Positions 36,057 through 45,092 of a stretch of DNA of 64,000 bases are shown piece after piece (the first letter of the stretch is position 1; each line of letters begins with the position of its first letter). Both the position numbers and the translations under genes were made by a program. The stretch covers positions 372,001 to 436,000 of the forward strand of contig NZ_SGXC01000003.1 in the NCBI RefSeq assembly GCF_004216695.1, in the 5' to 3' direction. The notes under the pieces were generated by a model. The model was not told where the DNA came from. It did no database searches and worked only from the letters and a program-made list of their open reading frames with translations. This DNA is from Pigmentiphaga kullae. GTDB lineage: Bacteria > Pseudomonadota > Gammaproteobacteria > Burkholderiales > Burkholderiaceae_B.

Positions 36057-36992
36057 TCAGGCCGACTTCAGCTCGGGCGAGCTCCAGCCGTATTTCTTGT
36101 CCAGTTCGAGCTCGCGCACCACGCGCAGGCCCTTCTGCAGCGCCTCGGGGGCCAGGCCCTTGAGCGGCTTGCGCAGGTCGCCGGCGGGCAGGCCCACGGC
36201 CTTCATCAGCGACTTGATCGCCACCGGGTTGATGGCCGAGTACGAGAAGTGCAGCATGGGAAGCATGTGCAGGTACATGTCGCGGAAGCTCTCGGACACT
36301 TCCGGCGTCCTCCAGGGCTTGGAGATCGTGGCAATCTCGGCCGGGGCGATGTTGCCGGTCATGTTGGCGGTGCCGTGGCCGCCCAGGCTCATGGTCGGGA
36401 CGACCAGGCCCAGGTTGGGCGAGTCGCAGCACATCACGGCCACGTCGGGGCGGGCGCGCAGCACCTGCGCGACCTGGCCCACGCGGGTGGTCGATTCCTT
36501 GTGCACGACGTAGTTGGGGTGCTTGAAGATGCGCAGCAGGTTGTCCCAGTGCAGGTCGGTCTTCACGCGCGGCGGGTTGTTGTAGATGCCCAGCGGCAGG
36601 TCGGTGGCGTCGGCCACTTCCAGGAAGTAGTCCTCGATGTCGGACTCGGGACCGCAGATGTAGGCCGGCGCGGCCAGGATGGCGCCGTCCGCGCCGTTGG
36701 CGTGGGCGAAGCGCAGGTAGTCGATGGTGGTGTCGGTGTTGTTGCCGGTGCAGCCGTAGAAGAACTTCATCTTGCCGTTCTTCATCTTGGCCGTCTCGGC
36801 GATGATCTGCTGGCGCTCCTGCTGCGACAGCATCGAGACCTCGCCCGTCGAGCCCATGATCAGCACGGCGGAGGTGCCGTTGTCCTCATGGAACTTGAGC
36901 AGGGTGCGGAAGCCTTCGAAATCGACGCTGCCGTCTTGATTGAAAGGAGTGATCAGGGCGACGAACGACCCTTCGATTTTCATCTTAGCCAT
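36057..36992 (-). CDS. DapA/NanA-family class I aldolase or deaminase
   Basis: 311 residues, dihydrodipicolinate synthase superfamily. The Schiff-base Lys is K165 in VVHKEST; Tyr137 in IYNNPP is the conserved catalytic Tyr; GSTGEVS at 48-54 replaces the usual GTTGE. Context (SDR, Bug, DadA) points to catabolism rather than lysine synthesis; the family includes deaminases of hydroxyproline-derived pyrroline and various lyases. Start at 36992 (M-A-K-M-K-I) with an alternative ATG three codons later. Confidence 0.85.
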   Translation of the reverse strand: MAKMKIEGSFVALITPFNQDGSVDFEGFRTLLKFHEDNGTSAVLIMGSTGEVSMLSQQERQQIIAETAKMKNGKMKFFYGCTGNNTDTTIDYLRFAHANGADGAILAAPAYICGPESDIEDYFLEVADATDLPLGIYNNPPRVKTDLHWDNLLRIFKHPNYVVHKESTTRVGQVAQVLRARPDVAVMCCDSPNLGLVVPTMSLGGHGTANMTGNIAPAEIATISKPWRTPEVSESFRDMYLHMLPMLHFSYSAINPVAIKSLMKAVGLPAGDLRKPLKGLAPEALQKGLRVVRELELDKKYGWSSPELKSA

Positions 36993-37064
36993 GGCGATTC
37001 CACCGATTGATTAACTGTTACATGATACCTTGCGGAGGTTTTCCGCTTTTCCCTCATGGGCGCC

Positions 37065-37109
37065 GCGGATCCGGCTTTGCCGGTCCGCCAGCGCCGCCCC
37101 CTGGGGGGC
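37065..37109. repeat. double GC-rich hairpin, REP-like
   Basis: Two adjacent stems. GCGGA-t-CCGGC pairs with GCCGGTCCGC around TTT (37065-37087, one bulge), and GCCCCC pairs with GGGGGC around TG (37096-37109). They lie between metC and the DapA-type gene, both on the minus strand, so they may end the metC transcript. The paired-hairpin form resembles dispersed repeats of Alcaligenaceae genomes. Confidence 0.5.
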
Positions 37110-37113
37110 GCGC

Positions 37114-38313
37114 CTAAGCGCGTAGGGGGGTGCACACCTCGATCTCGGCCAGCGCGGCGAAGCCGCCTTCCAGGTCGGCGATCAGGTCGGCCGGATCCTC
37201 CAGGCCGACGTGCAGCCGCAGCGCCTGGCCGGTGTAGGGCCACTTGGCGGTGACGCGGTCGCCCGACGGGTTGAAGGGAATGACCAGGCTTTCGTAGCCG
37301 CCCCACGACACGCCGATGCCGAACAACTGCAGGCTGTCGATGAAGGCTTCCACCGCGGCCGGCGAAGCGGGCTTGAGCACCACCGCGAACAGTCCGGCGG
37401 CACCCAGGAAGTCGCGTTTCCACAGCGCGTGGCCGGGATGGCTGGGCAGCGCGGGGTGCAGCACCTTTTCCACCTCGGGCCGGGTCTCCAGCCACGACGC
37501 CACCTCGACGCCCGACTTCCAGTGCTGCTGCAGGCGCACGTTCATGGTACGCAGGCCGCGCAGCGCGAGATAGACGTCGTCGGGTCCGGCGGTCTGGCCC
37601 AGGTCCTGGGTGGTGCGCTTGATCAGCGGCCAGGTCTCCTCGGTGCAGGTGACGATGCCCAGCATGGCGTCGGAATGGCCGACGATGTACTTGGTCGCGG
37701 CCTGGATGGAGACGTCCACGCCGTGCTCGAAGGGCTTGAAGAACAGCGGCGTGCCCCAGGTGTTGTCCATGACCACCTTGGCGCCGTGGCGATGGGCCAC
37801 GGCCGCGATGGCGGGAATGTCCTGGATCTCGAAGGTCTCGGACCCGGGCGACTCGACGTAGACCACGCGGGTGTTGGGCCGCATGCTGGCTTCGATGCCG
37901 CCGCCCGAGGTCGGATCGTAGATGGTGACTTCCACGCCGAAGCGTCCCAGCACGCGGGTCAGGAAGGTGCGGGTGGGCGAATAGGCGCTGTCGGTCAGCA
38001 GCACGTGGTCGCCGGCGGCCAGCAGCGCGGTCAGCGCGGTGGCGCAGGCGGCCAGCCCCGACGGGAACACCTGCGAACGGTAGCCGCCTTCCAGTTCGGC
38101 GATGGCTTCTTCCAGCGCGTGATGGGTGGGCGTGCCGAAGCGGCCGTAGGTGGTGGCGCCCGGCTCGTCGGCGGCGCGACGCTTCTTCTTTTCTTCCCAT
38201 TCGGCCATCGACCCGTGAAGAATGGTCGATCCGCGGAAGATCGGGGTGTTAACGAGCCCGGCGAAACGCTCGGGGTGTCTGCCGGCGGTAACCAGCCTGG
38301 TCTTCTCTTTCAT
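37114..38313 (-). CDS. metC: cystathionine beta-lyase
   Basis: 399 residues, PLP-dependent Cys/Met metabolism family. It splits cystathionine to homocysteine, pyruvate and ammonia. The PLP Lys is in ATKYIVGHSDAMLG (about residue 212), the phrase typical of the E. coli MetC type. YGRFGTPTHHALEEAI and WGGYESLVIP are also characteristic. I start it at 38313 (M-K-E-K-T-R-L); an earlier ATG adds an unlikely leader. Divergent from a DecR-like Lrp regulator. MetC also has cysteine desulfhydrase activity, relevant to that context. Confidence 0.92.
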   Translation of the reverse strand: MKEKTRLVTAGRHPERFAGLVNTPIFRGSTILHGSMAEWEEKKKRRAADEPGATTYGRFGTPTHHALEEAIAELEGGYRSQVFPSGLAACATALTALLAAGDHVLLTDSAYSPTRTFLTRVLGRFGVEVTIYDPTSGGGIEASMRPNTRVVYVESPGSETFEIQDIPAIAAVAHRHGAKVVMDNTWGTPLFFKPFEHGVDVSIQAATKYIVGHSDAMLGIVTCTEETWPLIKRTTQDLGQTAGPDDVYLALRGLRTMNVRLQQHWKSGVEVASWLETRPEVEKVLHPALPSHPGHALWKRDFLGAAGLFAVVLKPASPAAVEAFIDSLQLFGIGVSWGGYESLVIPFNPSGDRVTAKWPYTGQALRLHVGLEDPADLIADLEGGFAALAEIEVCTPLRA

Positions 38314-38425
38314 TGCTGCGGTTGTCCTCGAATACACAGACGGCGCCGGTGGCGCCGGACCCATCCGCGATACGGTCGGGCATGGAGAAAGTGTAGGCGG
38401 GAAGGGGATTAAATTTTTTTCCTTA

Positions 38426-38443
38426 TTGACACTGGTTTGTCAA
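38426..38443. promoter_or_regulatory. 18-bp dyad in the metC/lrp divergent promoter
   Basis: TTGACA-N6-TGTCAA is a perfect inverted repeat in an AT-rich island. On the plus strand TTGTCA (38437-38442) and TATCAT (38461-38466) are 18 bp apart and could be the regulator's own promoter; on the minus strand TTGACA could be a -35 for metC. A likely site of Lrp-type control. Confidence 0.5.
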
Positions 38444-38495
38444 AAAATGGGAAAATTATTTATCATTCAATATCTAGAATAGTGATTGATTCCCC

Positions 38496-38954
38496 ATGGA
38501 TAAAAAAGACAGCAATATTCTTTCTATCCTCCAGGAAGACGCCACGCTCTCGGTCAACGAGATCGCCGAGCGGGTCAGCCTGTCCCCCACCGCGTGCTGG
38601 AAACGCATCCAGCGCCTGACGCAGGAGGGGGTGATCCGCAAGCAGGTGTGCCTGCTCGACAACCGCAAGCTGGGCGTGGGAGTGACCGTGTTCGTGGCCG
38701 TCAAGACCAACCACCACGACCTGCAGTGGCTGCAGAAATTCGCCGCCGGGGTGCGCGACATGCCCGAGGTGGTCGAGTTCTACCGCATGAGCGGCGAGAT
38801 CGATTACCTGCTCAAGGTCGTGGTTCCTGACATCCAGGGCTTCGACATGGTGTACAAGAAACTCATACAGGTCGTGGAACTCTTCGACGTCAGTTCGAGT
38901 TTCGCGATGGAAGAACTGAAATACACGACGGCGCTGCCGTTGGACTACGCTTGA
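38496..38954 (+). CDS. Lrp/AsnC-family regulator, DecR (YbaO)-like
   Basis: 152 residues: helix-turn-helix (about residues 5-62) and RAM ligand domain. The phrases TACWKRIQRL, FVAVKTNHHD and SSFAMEELKYTTALPL match the DecR/YbaO group as I remember it, whose E. coli member responds to cysteine and activates cysteine-degradation genes. It is divergent from metC and 16 bp upstream of bisC, so it may link cysteine or sulfur amino-acid levels to both. The DecR assignment is by eye. Confidence 0.87.
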   Translation: MDKKDSNILSILQEDATLSVNEIAERVSLSPTACWKRIQRLTQEGVIRKQVCLLDNRKLGVGVTVFVAVKTNHHDLQWLQKFAAGVRDMPEVVEFYRMSGEIDYLLKVVVPDIQGFDMVYKKLIQVVELFDVSSSFAMEELKYTTALPLDYA

Positions 38955-38970
38955 TCCTGCCGAGACCGCC

Positions 38971-41277
38971 ATGGCCGTAGATGTCAAACGCTTTCCGTCC
39001 CTGTCCCACTGGGGCGCCTTCACCGCGGTCGTCGCCGACGGCCGCCTGCAGGCCTGCGAGCCGTTCGCGCTCGACCCGGCCCCGTCGCCCATCCTGCAAT
39101 CCATGCCCGGCATGGTCCACTCGCCCCTGCGCATCGCCCGCCCCGCCGTGCGCGAAGGCTGGCTGCGCGACCGCGAGCGCGCCGATCGCGGCGCGCGCGG
39201 CAGCGACCGGTTCGTGGAAGTGGAATGGGACGTGGCCCTGAAACTGGTGGCCGAAGAACTGGCGCGCGTGCGGACCACGCATGGCGACGCCTCGATCTTC
39301 GGCGGATCCTACGGCTGGTCCTCGGCCGGCCGCCTGCACCATGCGCGCACGCAGACCCACCGTTTCCTGAACGCGGGCGGCGGCTGCGTCAACCAGGCCG
39401 GCAACTACAGCTGGGGCGCGGCGCAATTCCTGCTGCCGCACGTCATCGGCACCTATTCGCCGGTGACCGGGCGCGTCACCGACTGGAACAGCGTGGCCGC
39501 GCATACCCGGTTGTTCGTGGCCTTCGGCGGCATACCGCTGCGCAATACCCAGATCACCTCGGGCGGCGCCGGCGAACATTCCACGCCGCGCTGGCTGGCG
39601 CGCGCCCGCGAAGCGGGCGTCGAATTCGTGGTCGTCAGCCCCACCCGGGGCGACGTGCCGGAAGGCATCGATGCGCGCTGGATTCCCATCCGCCCGAACA
39701 CGGACGCCGCGTTGATGCTGGCCATGGTCCACGTGCTGCTGACCGAGGACCGGCACGCCGCCGACTTCGTGCAGACCCACTGCGCCGGCTTCGATCGTTT
39801 CGCCGACTACGTCCTGGGCAAGGCCGACGGCCAGGCCAAGAGCCCCGAATGGGCACAGGAACTGTGCGGCGTGCCGGCGGCCGACATCCGCGCCCTGGCG
39901 CGTCGCGCGGCCGACACGCGCACCATGCTGACCTGCACCTGGTCCCTGCAGCGGGCCCATCGCGGCGAGCAACCCTATTGGGCGGCCATCGCGCTGGCTT
40001 CGGCGCTGGGGCAGATCGGCCTGCCCGGCGGCGGCTTCGCCTTCGGCCATGGCTCGATGAACGGCGTGGGCAATCCGCGGCCGGCCGCCGCCTCGCCCGA
40101 GATGTCCTCGGGCGCGAACCCCATCGGGCGCTCGATACCCGTGGCCCGCATCGCCGACATGCTGCTGCAGCCGGGCCAGCCCTTCGAGTTCAACGGCCGC
40201 AGCGACGTCTATCCCGACATCCAGATGATCTACTGGGCGGGCGGCAATCCCTTCCATCACCACCAGGACCTGAACCGCCTGGTGCGCGCCTGGAGCAAGC
40301 CCCAGACCATCGTCGTGCACGACAGCTGGTGGACGCCCACCGCGCGCCGCGCCGACATCGTGCTGCCGGCCACCACCACGCTCGAGCGCAACGACATCGG
40401 CGGTTCCTCGCGCGACCGCTTCGTGCTGGCCATGCACCAGGCGCTGGCGCCGCATGCGCAAAGCCGCAACGACTTCGACATCTACCGCGAGCTGGCGGCC
40501 ATGGGCGGTTACGAGCAGGCCTTCACCGGCGGCCGCGACGAGTTCCAGTGGATACGCCACATCTATGACGGCATGGCCGCGGGATGGCGCGAGTCGGGGT
40601 TCGAGGCGCCCGGCTTCGAGGACTTCTGGCGCGCGGGCCACCTGGAGCTGCCGGAGCCGGCGCGCGAGTTCGTGCTGTTCGAGGACTTCCGCCGCGACCC
40701 CGCCGCCCATCCGCTCAAGACGCCGTCGGGCCGCATCGAGATCTATTCCGAGCGCATCGCCGGCTTCGGCTACGACGACTGCCCGCCCCATCCGGCCTGG
40801 GTGCCGCCGGCCGAATGGCTGGGCGCGGACCTGGCCGCGCGCTTCCCGCTGCACCTGGTCACCTCGCAGCCGGGCGACAAGCTGCACTCGCAGCTGGACG
40901 CCGGCGTCGTGTCCACCGCCAACAAGCTGCACGGGCGCGAGCGCGTACGCATGGCGGCCGAGGACGCGGCGGCGCGCGGGATCCACGACGGCGACCTGGT
41001 CAAGGTCTACAACGATCGCGGTGCCTGCATCGCGGCGGTATCGGTGCAGGATGGCGTGATGCCCGGCGTGGCCATCATGTCCACCGGCGCCTGGTTCGAC
41101 CCCCTGGACGCGGCGCTGGAGCGCCACGGCAATCCCAATGTGCTGACGCTGGACGCGGGTACCTCGCGCCTGGCCCAGGCGCCCAGCGCGCTGTCGGCGC
41201 TGGTGGAGATTGGCAGGTGGGAAGGCGAGGCGCCGCGGGTCGAGGCGTTCGAGGTGCCGGCGATCAGCGCTGCGTGA
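38971..41277 (+). CDS. bisC: molybdopterin-dependent reductase, BisC/TMAO-DMSO reductase type
   Basis: 768 residues with the molybdopterin oxidoreductase domains and C-terminal dinucleotide-binding domain. The likely Mo-ligand Ser is in GGSYGWSSAGRLHHA (about residue 115). There is no N-terminal Fe-S Cys cluster and no signal peptide, so it is a cytosolic BisC-type enzyme. BisC reduces biotin sulfoxide and free methionine S-sulfoxide. It follows the DecR-like gene by 16 bp and overlaps the convergent permease by 14 bp. Assignment within the TorZ/BisC group is reasonable, not certain. Confidence 0.87.
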   Translation: MAVDVKRFPSLSHWGAFTAVVADGRLQACEPFALDPAPSPILQSMPGMVHSPLRIARPAVREGWLRDRERADRGARGSDRFVEVEWDVALKLVAEELARVRTTHGDASIFGGSYGWSSAGRLHHARTQTHRFLNAGGGCVNQAGNYSWGAAQFLLPHVIGTYSPVTGRVTDWNSVAAHTRLFVAFGGIPLRNTQITSGGAGEHSTPRWLARAREAGVEFVVVSPTRGDVPEGIDARWIPIRPNTDAALMLAMVHVLLTEDRHAADFVQTHCAGFDRFADYVLGKADGQAKSPEWAQELCGVPAADIRALARRAADTRTMLTCTWSLQRAHRGEQPYWAAIALASALGQIGLPGGGFAFGHGSMNGVGNPRPAAASPEMSSGANPIGRSIPVARIADMLLQPGQPFEFNGRSDVYPDIQMIYWAGGNPFHHHQDLNRLVRAWSKPQTIVVHDSWWTPTARRADIVLPATTTLERNDIGGSSRDRFVLAMHQALAPHAQSRNDFDIYRELAAMGGYEQAFTGGRDEFQWIRHIYDGMAAGWRESGFEAPGFEDFWRAGHLELPEPAREFVLFEDFRRDPAAHPLKTPSGRIEIYSERIAGFGYDDCPPHPAWVPPAEWLGADLAARFPLHLVTSQPGDKLHSQLDAGVVSTANKLHGRERVRMAAEDAAARGIHDGDLVKVYNDRGACIAAVSVQDGVMPGVAIMSTGAWFDPLDAALERHGNPNVLTLDAGTSRLAQAPSALSALVEIGRWEGEAPRVEAFEVPAISAA

Positions 41278-42679
41278 CCGGTTCGCCGGCCAACACGGCC
41301 TTGCGGCGCGAATACAGGAAATACACCGCGAGGCCCGCCAGCACCCATATGCCGAAGGCCAGCCAGGTGACCCGGTCCAGGTGCGCGATCAGGAACACGC
41401 AGCAGGCCACGGCCGCGAGCGGGACATAGGGAACGCCGGGGCAGCGGAAACCGCGCCGCAGGTCCGGTTGGGTGCGGCGCAGGACGATGACCGCCAGCGA
41501 GATCAGCGCGAAGGCGGTCAGCGTGCCGATGTTGATAAGCTCGGCCAGCACGGCCAGTGGGATGAGTCCGGCGATCAGCGCGAAGGCCAGTCCGACGGTC
41601 CACGTCAGCGTGAAGGGCGTCGCGTGGCGCGGGTGCAGGGTGGCCAGCCGTTGCGGCAGCAGGCCGTCGCGGGCCATGGCGTAGAGGATGCGCGTCAGGC
41701 CGTAGCTCATGACGAGGATGACCGTGGTCATGCCCAGGATCGCGCCCAGGTCCACCACGCCGGCCAGGCCCAGCTGCCCCGTACGCTGCAGGGCCAGCGA
41801 CACGGGGTGGTCGGAGTTGGCGCTGAAGTCCTGGTAGGGCACGATGCCGGTCATGACCAGGGTCACGAGCACGTACAGCACGGTGCAGATCAGCAGCGAG
41901 CCCAGGATGCCGCGCGGCAGCGAGCGCTGCGGATCCCTGACTTCCTCGGCCGAGGACGCCACTGCGTCGAAGCCGATGAACGCATAGAACATCAGGGCCG
42001 CGCCGGCGTAGACGCCGCTCATGCCGTAGGGCATGAAGGGTGTCCAGTTCTCGGGCCGCACGTGGGTGGCGCCGGCGGCGATGAACAGCACCACCACCAG
42101 GATCTTGATCACCACCATCGCGTTGTTGACGCGCTTGGACTGGCGGATGCCGAGCGAGAGCAGGGCGGTGATGGCGGCCAGGACCAGGAAGGCGGGCAGG
42201 TTGAACAGCGAGGCGCTGCCGGACACCGCGCCCGGCGCGGCGCGCAGCGCTTCGGGCAGGTGCAGGCCGAAGCCGGCGATCAGCGATTGCAGGTAGCCGG
42301 ACCAGCCGGCCGCGACGGCCGAGGCCGCCAGGCCGAACTCCAGTATCAGTATCCAGCCGATCAGCCAGGCCGGCAGTTCGCCCAGGGTGGCGTAGACATA
42401 GGTGTAGACCGAGCCCGATACCGGCAGCGAGGACGAGAACTCGGCATAGGACAGCGCCGAGAAAAAGCAGGCGATGGCCGCCAGGACGAAGGACAGCGAC
42501 AACGCCGGGCCGGCGATCAGGCTGCCGGCGCCGGTCAGGATGAAGATGCCCGAGCCGACGACCGCGCCCACGCCCAGCATCACGAGATCGAAGGTGGACA
42601 GGTTCTTGCGCAGGCCGGCCGTCTGGCGCTGCGCCATCATGCTGTCTATGCTCTTGACGCGGAACAGGTCCATGGGCAC
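41264..42679 (-). CDS. APC-superfamily amino acid permease
   Basis: 471 residues with 12 or more membrane helices. The N-terminal FDLVMLGVGAVVGSGIFILTG holds the unwound helix-1 GxG motif of amino acid-polyamine-organocation carriers, and FYAFIGFDAVASSAEEVRDP is the helix-6/loop signature of the cationic amino acid (CAT/YfnA) group. A second ATG two codons in (42673) is possible. It overlaps the end of bisC by 14 bp, tail to tail. Amino acid specificity unknown. Confidence 0.88.
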   Translation of the reverse strand: MPMDLFRVKSIDSMMAQRQTAGLRKNLSTFDLVMLGVGAVVGSGIFILTGAGSLIAGPALSLSFVLAAIACFFSALSYAEFSSSLPVSGSVYTYVYATLGELPAWLIGWILILEFGLAASAVAAGWSGYLQSLIAGFGLHLPEALRAAPGAVSGSASLFNLPAFLVLAAITALLSLGIRQSKRVNNAMVVIKILVVVLFIAAGATHVRPENWTPFMPYGMSGVYAGAALMFYAFIGFDAVASSAEEVRDPQRSLPRGILGSLLICTVLYVLVTLVMTGIVPYQDFSANSDHPVSLALQRTGQLGLAGVVDLGAILGMTTVILVMSYGLTRILYAMARDGLLPQRLATLHPRHATPFTLTWTVGLAFALIAGLIPLAVLAELINIGTLTAFALISLAVIVLRRTQPDLRRGFRCPGVPYVPLAAVACCVFLIAHLDRVTWLAFGIWVLAGLAVYFLYSRRKAVLAGEPVTQR

Positions 42680-42799
42680 CCCGCTGGATGTGGTGTCGGC
42701 GCGTTCTCGCCCGGTCCCTTGCCCGCATTCTCACACAGGTGTCCGGGCGAGGCGATTCTTGTCCGGGGGGCCTTTCTGCTGTTACAGTAGCGGGCTTGC

Positions 42800-42874
42800 G
42801 TCCCTGTAGTTCAATGGATAGAACAGGTTCCTCCTAAGAATCAGATCCAGGTTCGATTCCTGGTGGGGACGCCA
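42800..42874 (+). tRNA. tRNA-Arg (anticodon CCU), 3' CCA encoded
   Basis: Complete cloverleaf. Acceptor arms 42800-42806 and 42864-42870 pair over 7 bp with G-U near the inner end; the D arm is GTTC/GAAC; the anticodon stem GGTTC/GAATC closes loop CTCCTAA with anticodon CCT at 42833-42835; the T arm CCAGG/CCTGG closes TTCGATT. Discriminator G at 42871 and encoded CCA at 42872-42874. It reads AGG codons, rare in this GC-rich DNA. No integrated element lies at its 3' end. Confidence 0.95.
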
Positions 42875-42907
42875 CCCGCCGCCTTCCCCTTCCCGTTTCT
42901 GCCCCCG

Positions 42908-43858
42908 TCATTTCCCAGCCTGCATGGCATCCGGCCAGCCCGATGGCTCGCCCAGGTTCGATATGCCGAACACATTGGCGCGGTTGAGCCGGGCGAATTC
43001 GGCGTGCAGCAGGTCCTGCACCGCGTCGTAGGCCGCCGGGCTGTCCCGCTCGATGCGGCGCGCCAGCACCAGCATGCGGTTCAGTTGCACGCCGGTGATT
43101 TCCGAGCCGGTCACCCGGCCCGCCGCGACCAGGTCCTTGAAGACCGAGATCGGCATGATGGTGGCCCAGCGGCCCCGGCAGACCAGTTCCCGGATGGCGT
43201 CGACCGAATCGATCTCCGCCTCCAGCCGCAGGTCCACGCCCAGCGGCATCAATTGCCGGTCCACGATGTCGCGGTGCAGGGACGTCATCAGGAGCGGCAT
43301 GCGATGCAGTTGCGTGGCCGGGATGACGGGCCCCAGGCCCAGCGCGGCGTTGGCGATCAGCGCGAAGGGTTCGCCCAGCAGCGGCTGCAGGGCCAGCGAG
43401 CCGCCCGGGCTGGGGTTGGTGACCACGGCCATGTCCACCACGCCGCGTTCCACCCATTCCAGCAGCGAGGGCGTGAAGGCCTCGCGCATCTTGAGGCGGA
43501 TGCCGTCCAGGCCCCGCCGCGATTGCTCGAACAGGCCCGGCACCAGCACCGCGGCCAGGGTGGGCGAGATGCCTATGGTGACCGTGGTGGCGGCGCTGGC
43601 CGGGCGCTGCGTCATCTGCCGGCGCAGCCGGGCCGCCTCGGCCAGCATGCGCTGCGCGGATTCGTACAGTGTCAGCCCGGCGGCCGTCAGCCGCACGCCG
43701 CGCGCGCCCCGTATCAGCAGGGGCTGGCCCATTTCCCGTTCCAGCTCGCGGAGCTGGCGGCTGAGCGCGGGCTGGGCGATGGAGACGGCCTGGGCGGCCG
43801 CGCTCAGGCTGCCGGCATCGACGATGGCGACGAAGTACCGCAAGGTGCGCAGATTCAT
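42908..43858 (-). CDS. LysR-family transcriptional regulator
   Basis: 316 residues. Helix-turn-helix SLSAAAQAVSIAQPALSRQL at about residues 17-36, then the effector-binding domain. It is similar in the N-terminal part to the LysR at 23699. It is divergent from a dehydrogenase/Bug/cupin operon across 114 bp that contain a perfect 19-bp dyad, the probable binding site. Effector probably the hydroxy acid used by that operon. Confidence 0.87.
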   Translation of the reverse strand: MNLRTLRYFVAIVDAGSLSAAAQAVSIAQPALSRQLRELEREMGQPLLIRGARGVRLTAAGLTLYESAQRMLAEAARLRRQMTQRPASAATTVTIGISPTLAAVLVPGLFEQSRRGLDGIRLKMREAFTPSLLEWVERGVVDMAVVTNPSPGGSLALQPLLGEPFALIANAALGLGPVIPATQLHRMPLLMTSLHRDIVDRQLMPLGVDLRLEAEIDSVDAIRELVCRGRWATIMPISVFKDLVAAGRVTGSEITGVQLNRMLVLARRIERDSPAAYDAVQDLLHAEFARLNRANVFGISNLGEPSGWPDAMQAGK

Positions 43859-43874
43859 GGCTAACCCGAAGATT

Positions 43875-43893
43875 CCATATCAAGATGATATGG
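43875..43893. promoter_or_regulatory. perfect 19-bp dyad, LysR operator candidate
   Basis: CCATATCA-AGA-TGATATGG, eight perfectly paired bases per arm. It contains T-N11-A style spacing and starts 17 bp from the LysR start codon, the usual place for an autoregulatory site that also activates the divergent operon. Confidence 0.65.
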
Positions 43894-43972
43894 CTTGGAG
43901 CGAGTTCTGTATTGGATTTCTACCCCGACGCTCTCTAGCATTGGCCGTCAACGCGCTGTGGCATGGACGGAC

Positions 43973-45037
43973 ATGGGTGTAGATAACAATTCGATATCGG
44001 TTTCCCTGGAAAAACTGGAGCGATTCATCGCCGCGGCGCTGCGGCGCGCGGGGCTGCCCGAGGCCGATGCCGCTACTGTGGCCGGGCTGATGGCCCAGGC
44101 CGACCTGCAGGGCTCGGACGGCCATGGCATCATCCGGCTGCCCCAGTACATACGGCGGATCCGGTCGGGCGGTATCAACGTGCGGCCCGACATCCGGGTG
44201 GTGGCCGACATGCCGGGCATGGCCATCGTGGACGGCGACAACGGCATGGGGCATCTGGTGGTGTCGCGCGCGACCGAGCTCGCGATCGATAAGGCCAGGA
44301 CCCAGGGCGCGGCCTGGGTGGGCACGCGCCGCAGCAATCATGCCGGCCCGGCTTCGCTGTATTCGGCCATGCCGCTGCGGCACGACATGGTCGGCATCTA
44401 TTTCGCGGTGGGCAACGCCAATCACCTGCCGCCCTGGGGCGGTACCGACATGCTGCTGTCGACCAATCCCATCTCGGTCGGCGTGCCGGCGGGCGACGAG
44501 CCGCCGGTGGTGCTGGACATGGCGACCACGGTCGCGGCCTATGGCAAGGTCAAGGCCAAGGCCAAGCGCGGCGAGATGATGCCCGAAGGCTGGATGATCG
44601 ACCGCGAGGGCCGGCCGCTGCTCGACCCCACGCGTTCGGACGAGGGTTTCCTGATGCCCATAGGCGGCCACAAGGGCTACGGCCTGGCCCTGATCGTGGG
44701 CCTGCTGGCCGGTACGCTGAACGGCGCCGCGATGGGGCGGGACGTCGTCGATTTCAACAAGGACCATGTCACGCCGACCAATACCGGACAGGCCATGCTG
44801 GTCCTGAACCTGGCCGCCTTCGGGCCGGTCGGGGGCTTCAAGGAGGCGGTCGACCGGCTGGTGGGAGACTTGCGCGGCAGCGCCCGCATGCCCGGCACCG
44901 ATCGCATCTGGATACCCGGCGAACAAAGCCACGCGCGCCGCCAGCGCTACCGGGAAACGGGCATTCCCGTCTCCCGCGGCGTGGCGGCCGAACTGGACCA
45001 GCTGGCCAGGGAACTGGAGATCCCGCCCCTGGCCTAG
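43973..45037 (+). CDS. malate/L-lactate (Ldh-family) dehydrogenase
   Basis: 354 residues from ATG at 43973 (M-G-V-D-N-N-S). NAD(P)-dependent 2-hydroxy acid dehydrogenases of this family, unrelated to classical LDH/MDH, include malate, ureidoglycolate and sulfolactate dehydrogenases and pyrroline-2-carboxylate reductase. Catalytic His lies in RRSNHAGPASLY (about residue 123). The IGGHKGYGLALIVGLLAG segment is a family hallmark. First gene of a Bug/cupin operon divergent from LysR. Exact substrate not determinable. Confidence 0.87.
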   Translation: MGVDNNSISVSLEKLERFIAAALRRAGLPEADAATVAGLMAQADLQGSDGHGIIRLPQYIRRIRSGGINVRPDIRVVADMPGMAIVDGDNGMGHLVVSRATELAIDKARTQGAAWVGTRRSNHAGPASLYSAMPLRHDMVGIYFAVGNANHLPPWGGTDMLLSTNPISVGVPAGDEPPVVLDMATTVAAYGKVKAKAKRGEMMPEGWMIDREGRPLLDPTRSDEGFLMPIGGHKGYGLALIVGLLAGTLNGAAMGRDVVDFNKDHVTPTNTGQAMLVLNLAAFGPVGGFKEAVDRLVGDLRGSARMPGTDRIWIPGEQSHARRQRYRETGIPVSRGVAAELDQLARELEIPPLA

Positions 45038-45092
45038 CCGACCGCAGATTCGTTCCCAGACACCACCCGCATAGACGGGGGAGGAGACAGAC

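Noticed and set aside
42875-42907. Integrative element attachment site at the tRNA-Arg 3' end
   Set aside because: The next gene is an ordinary LysR regulator, with no integrase or repeat of the tRNA end seen.
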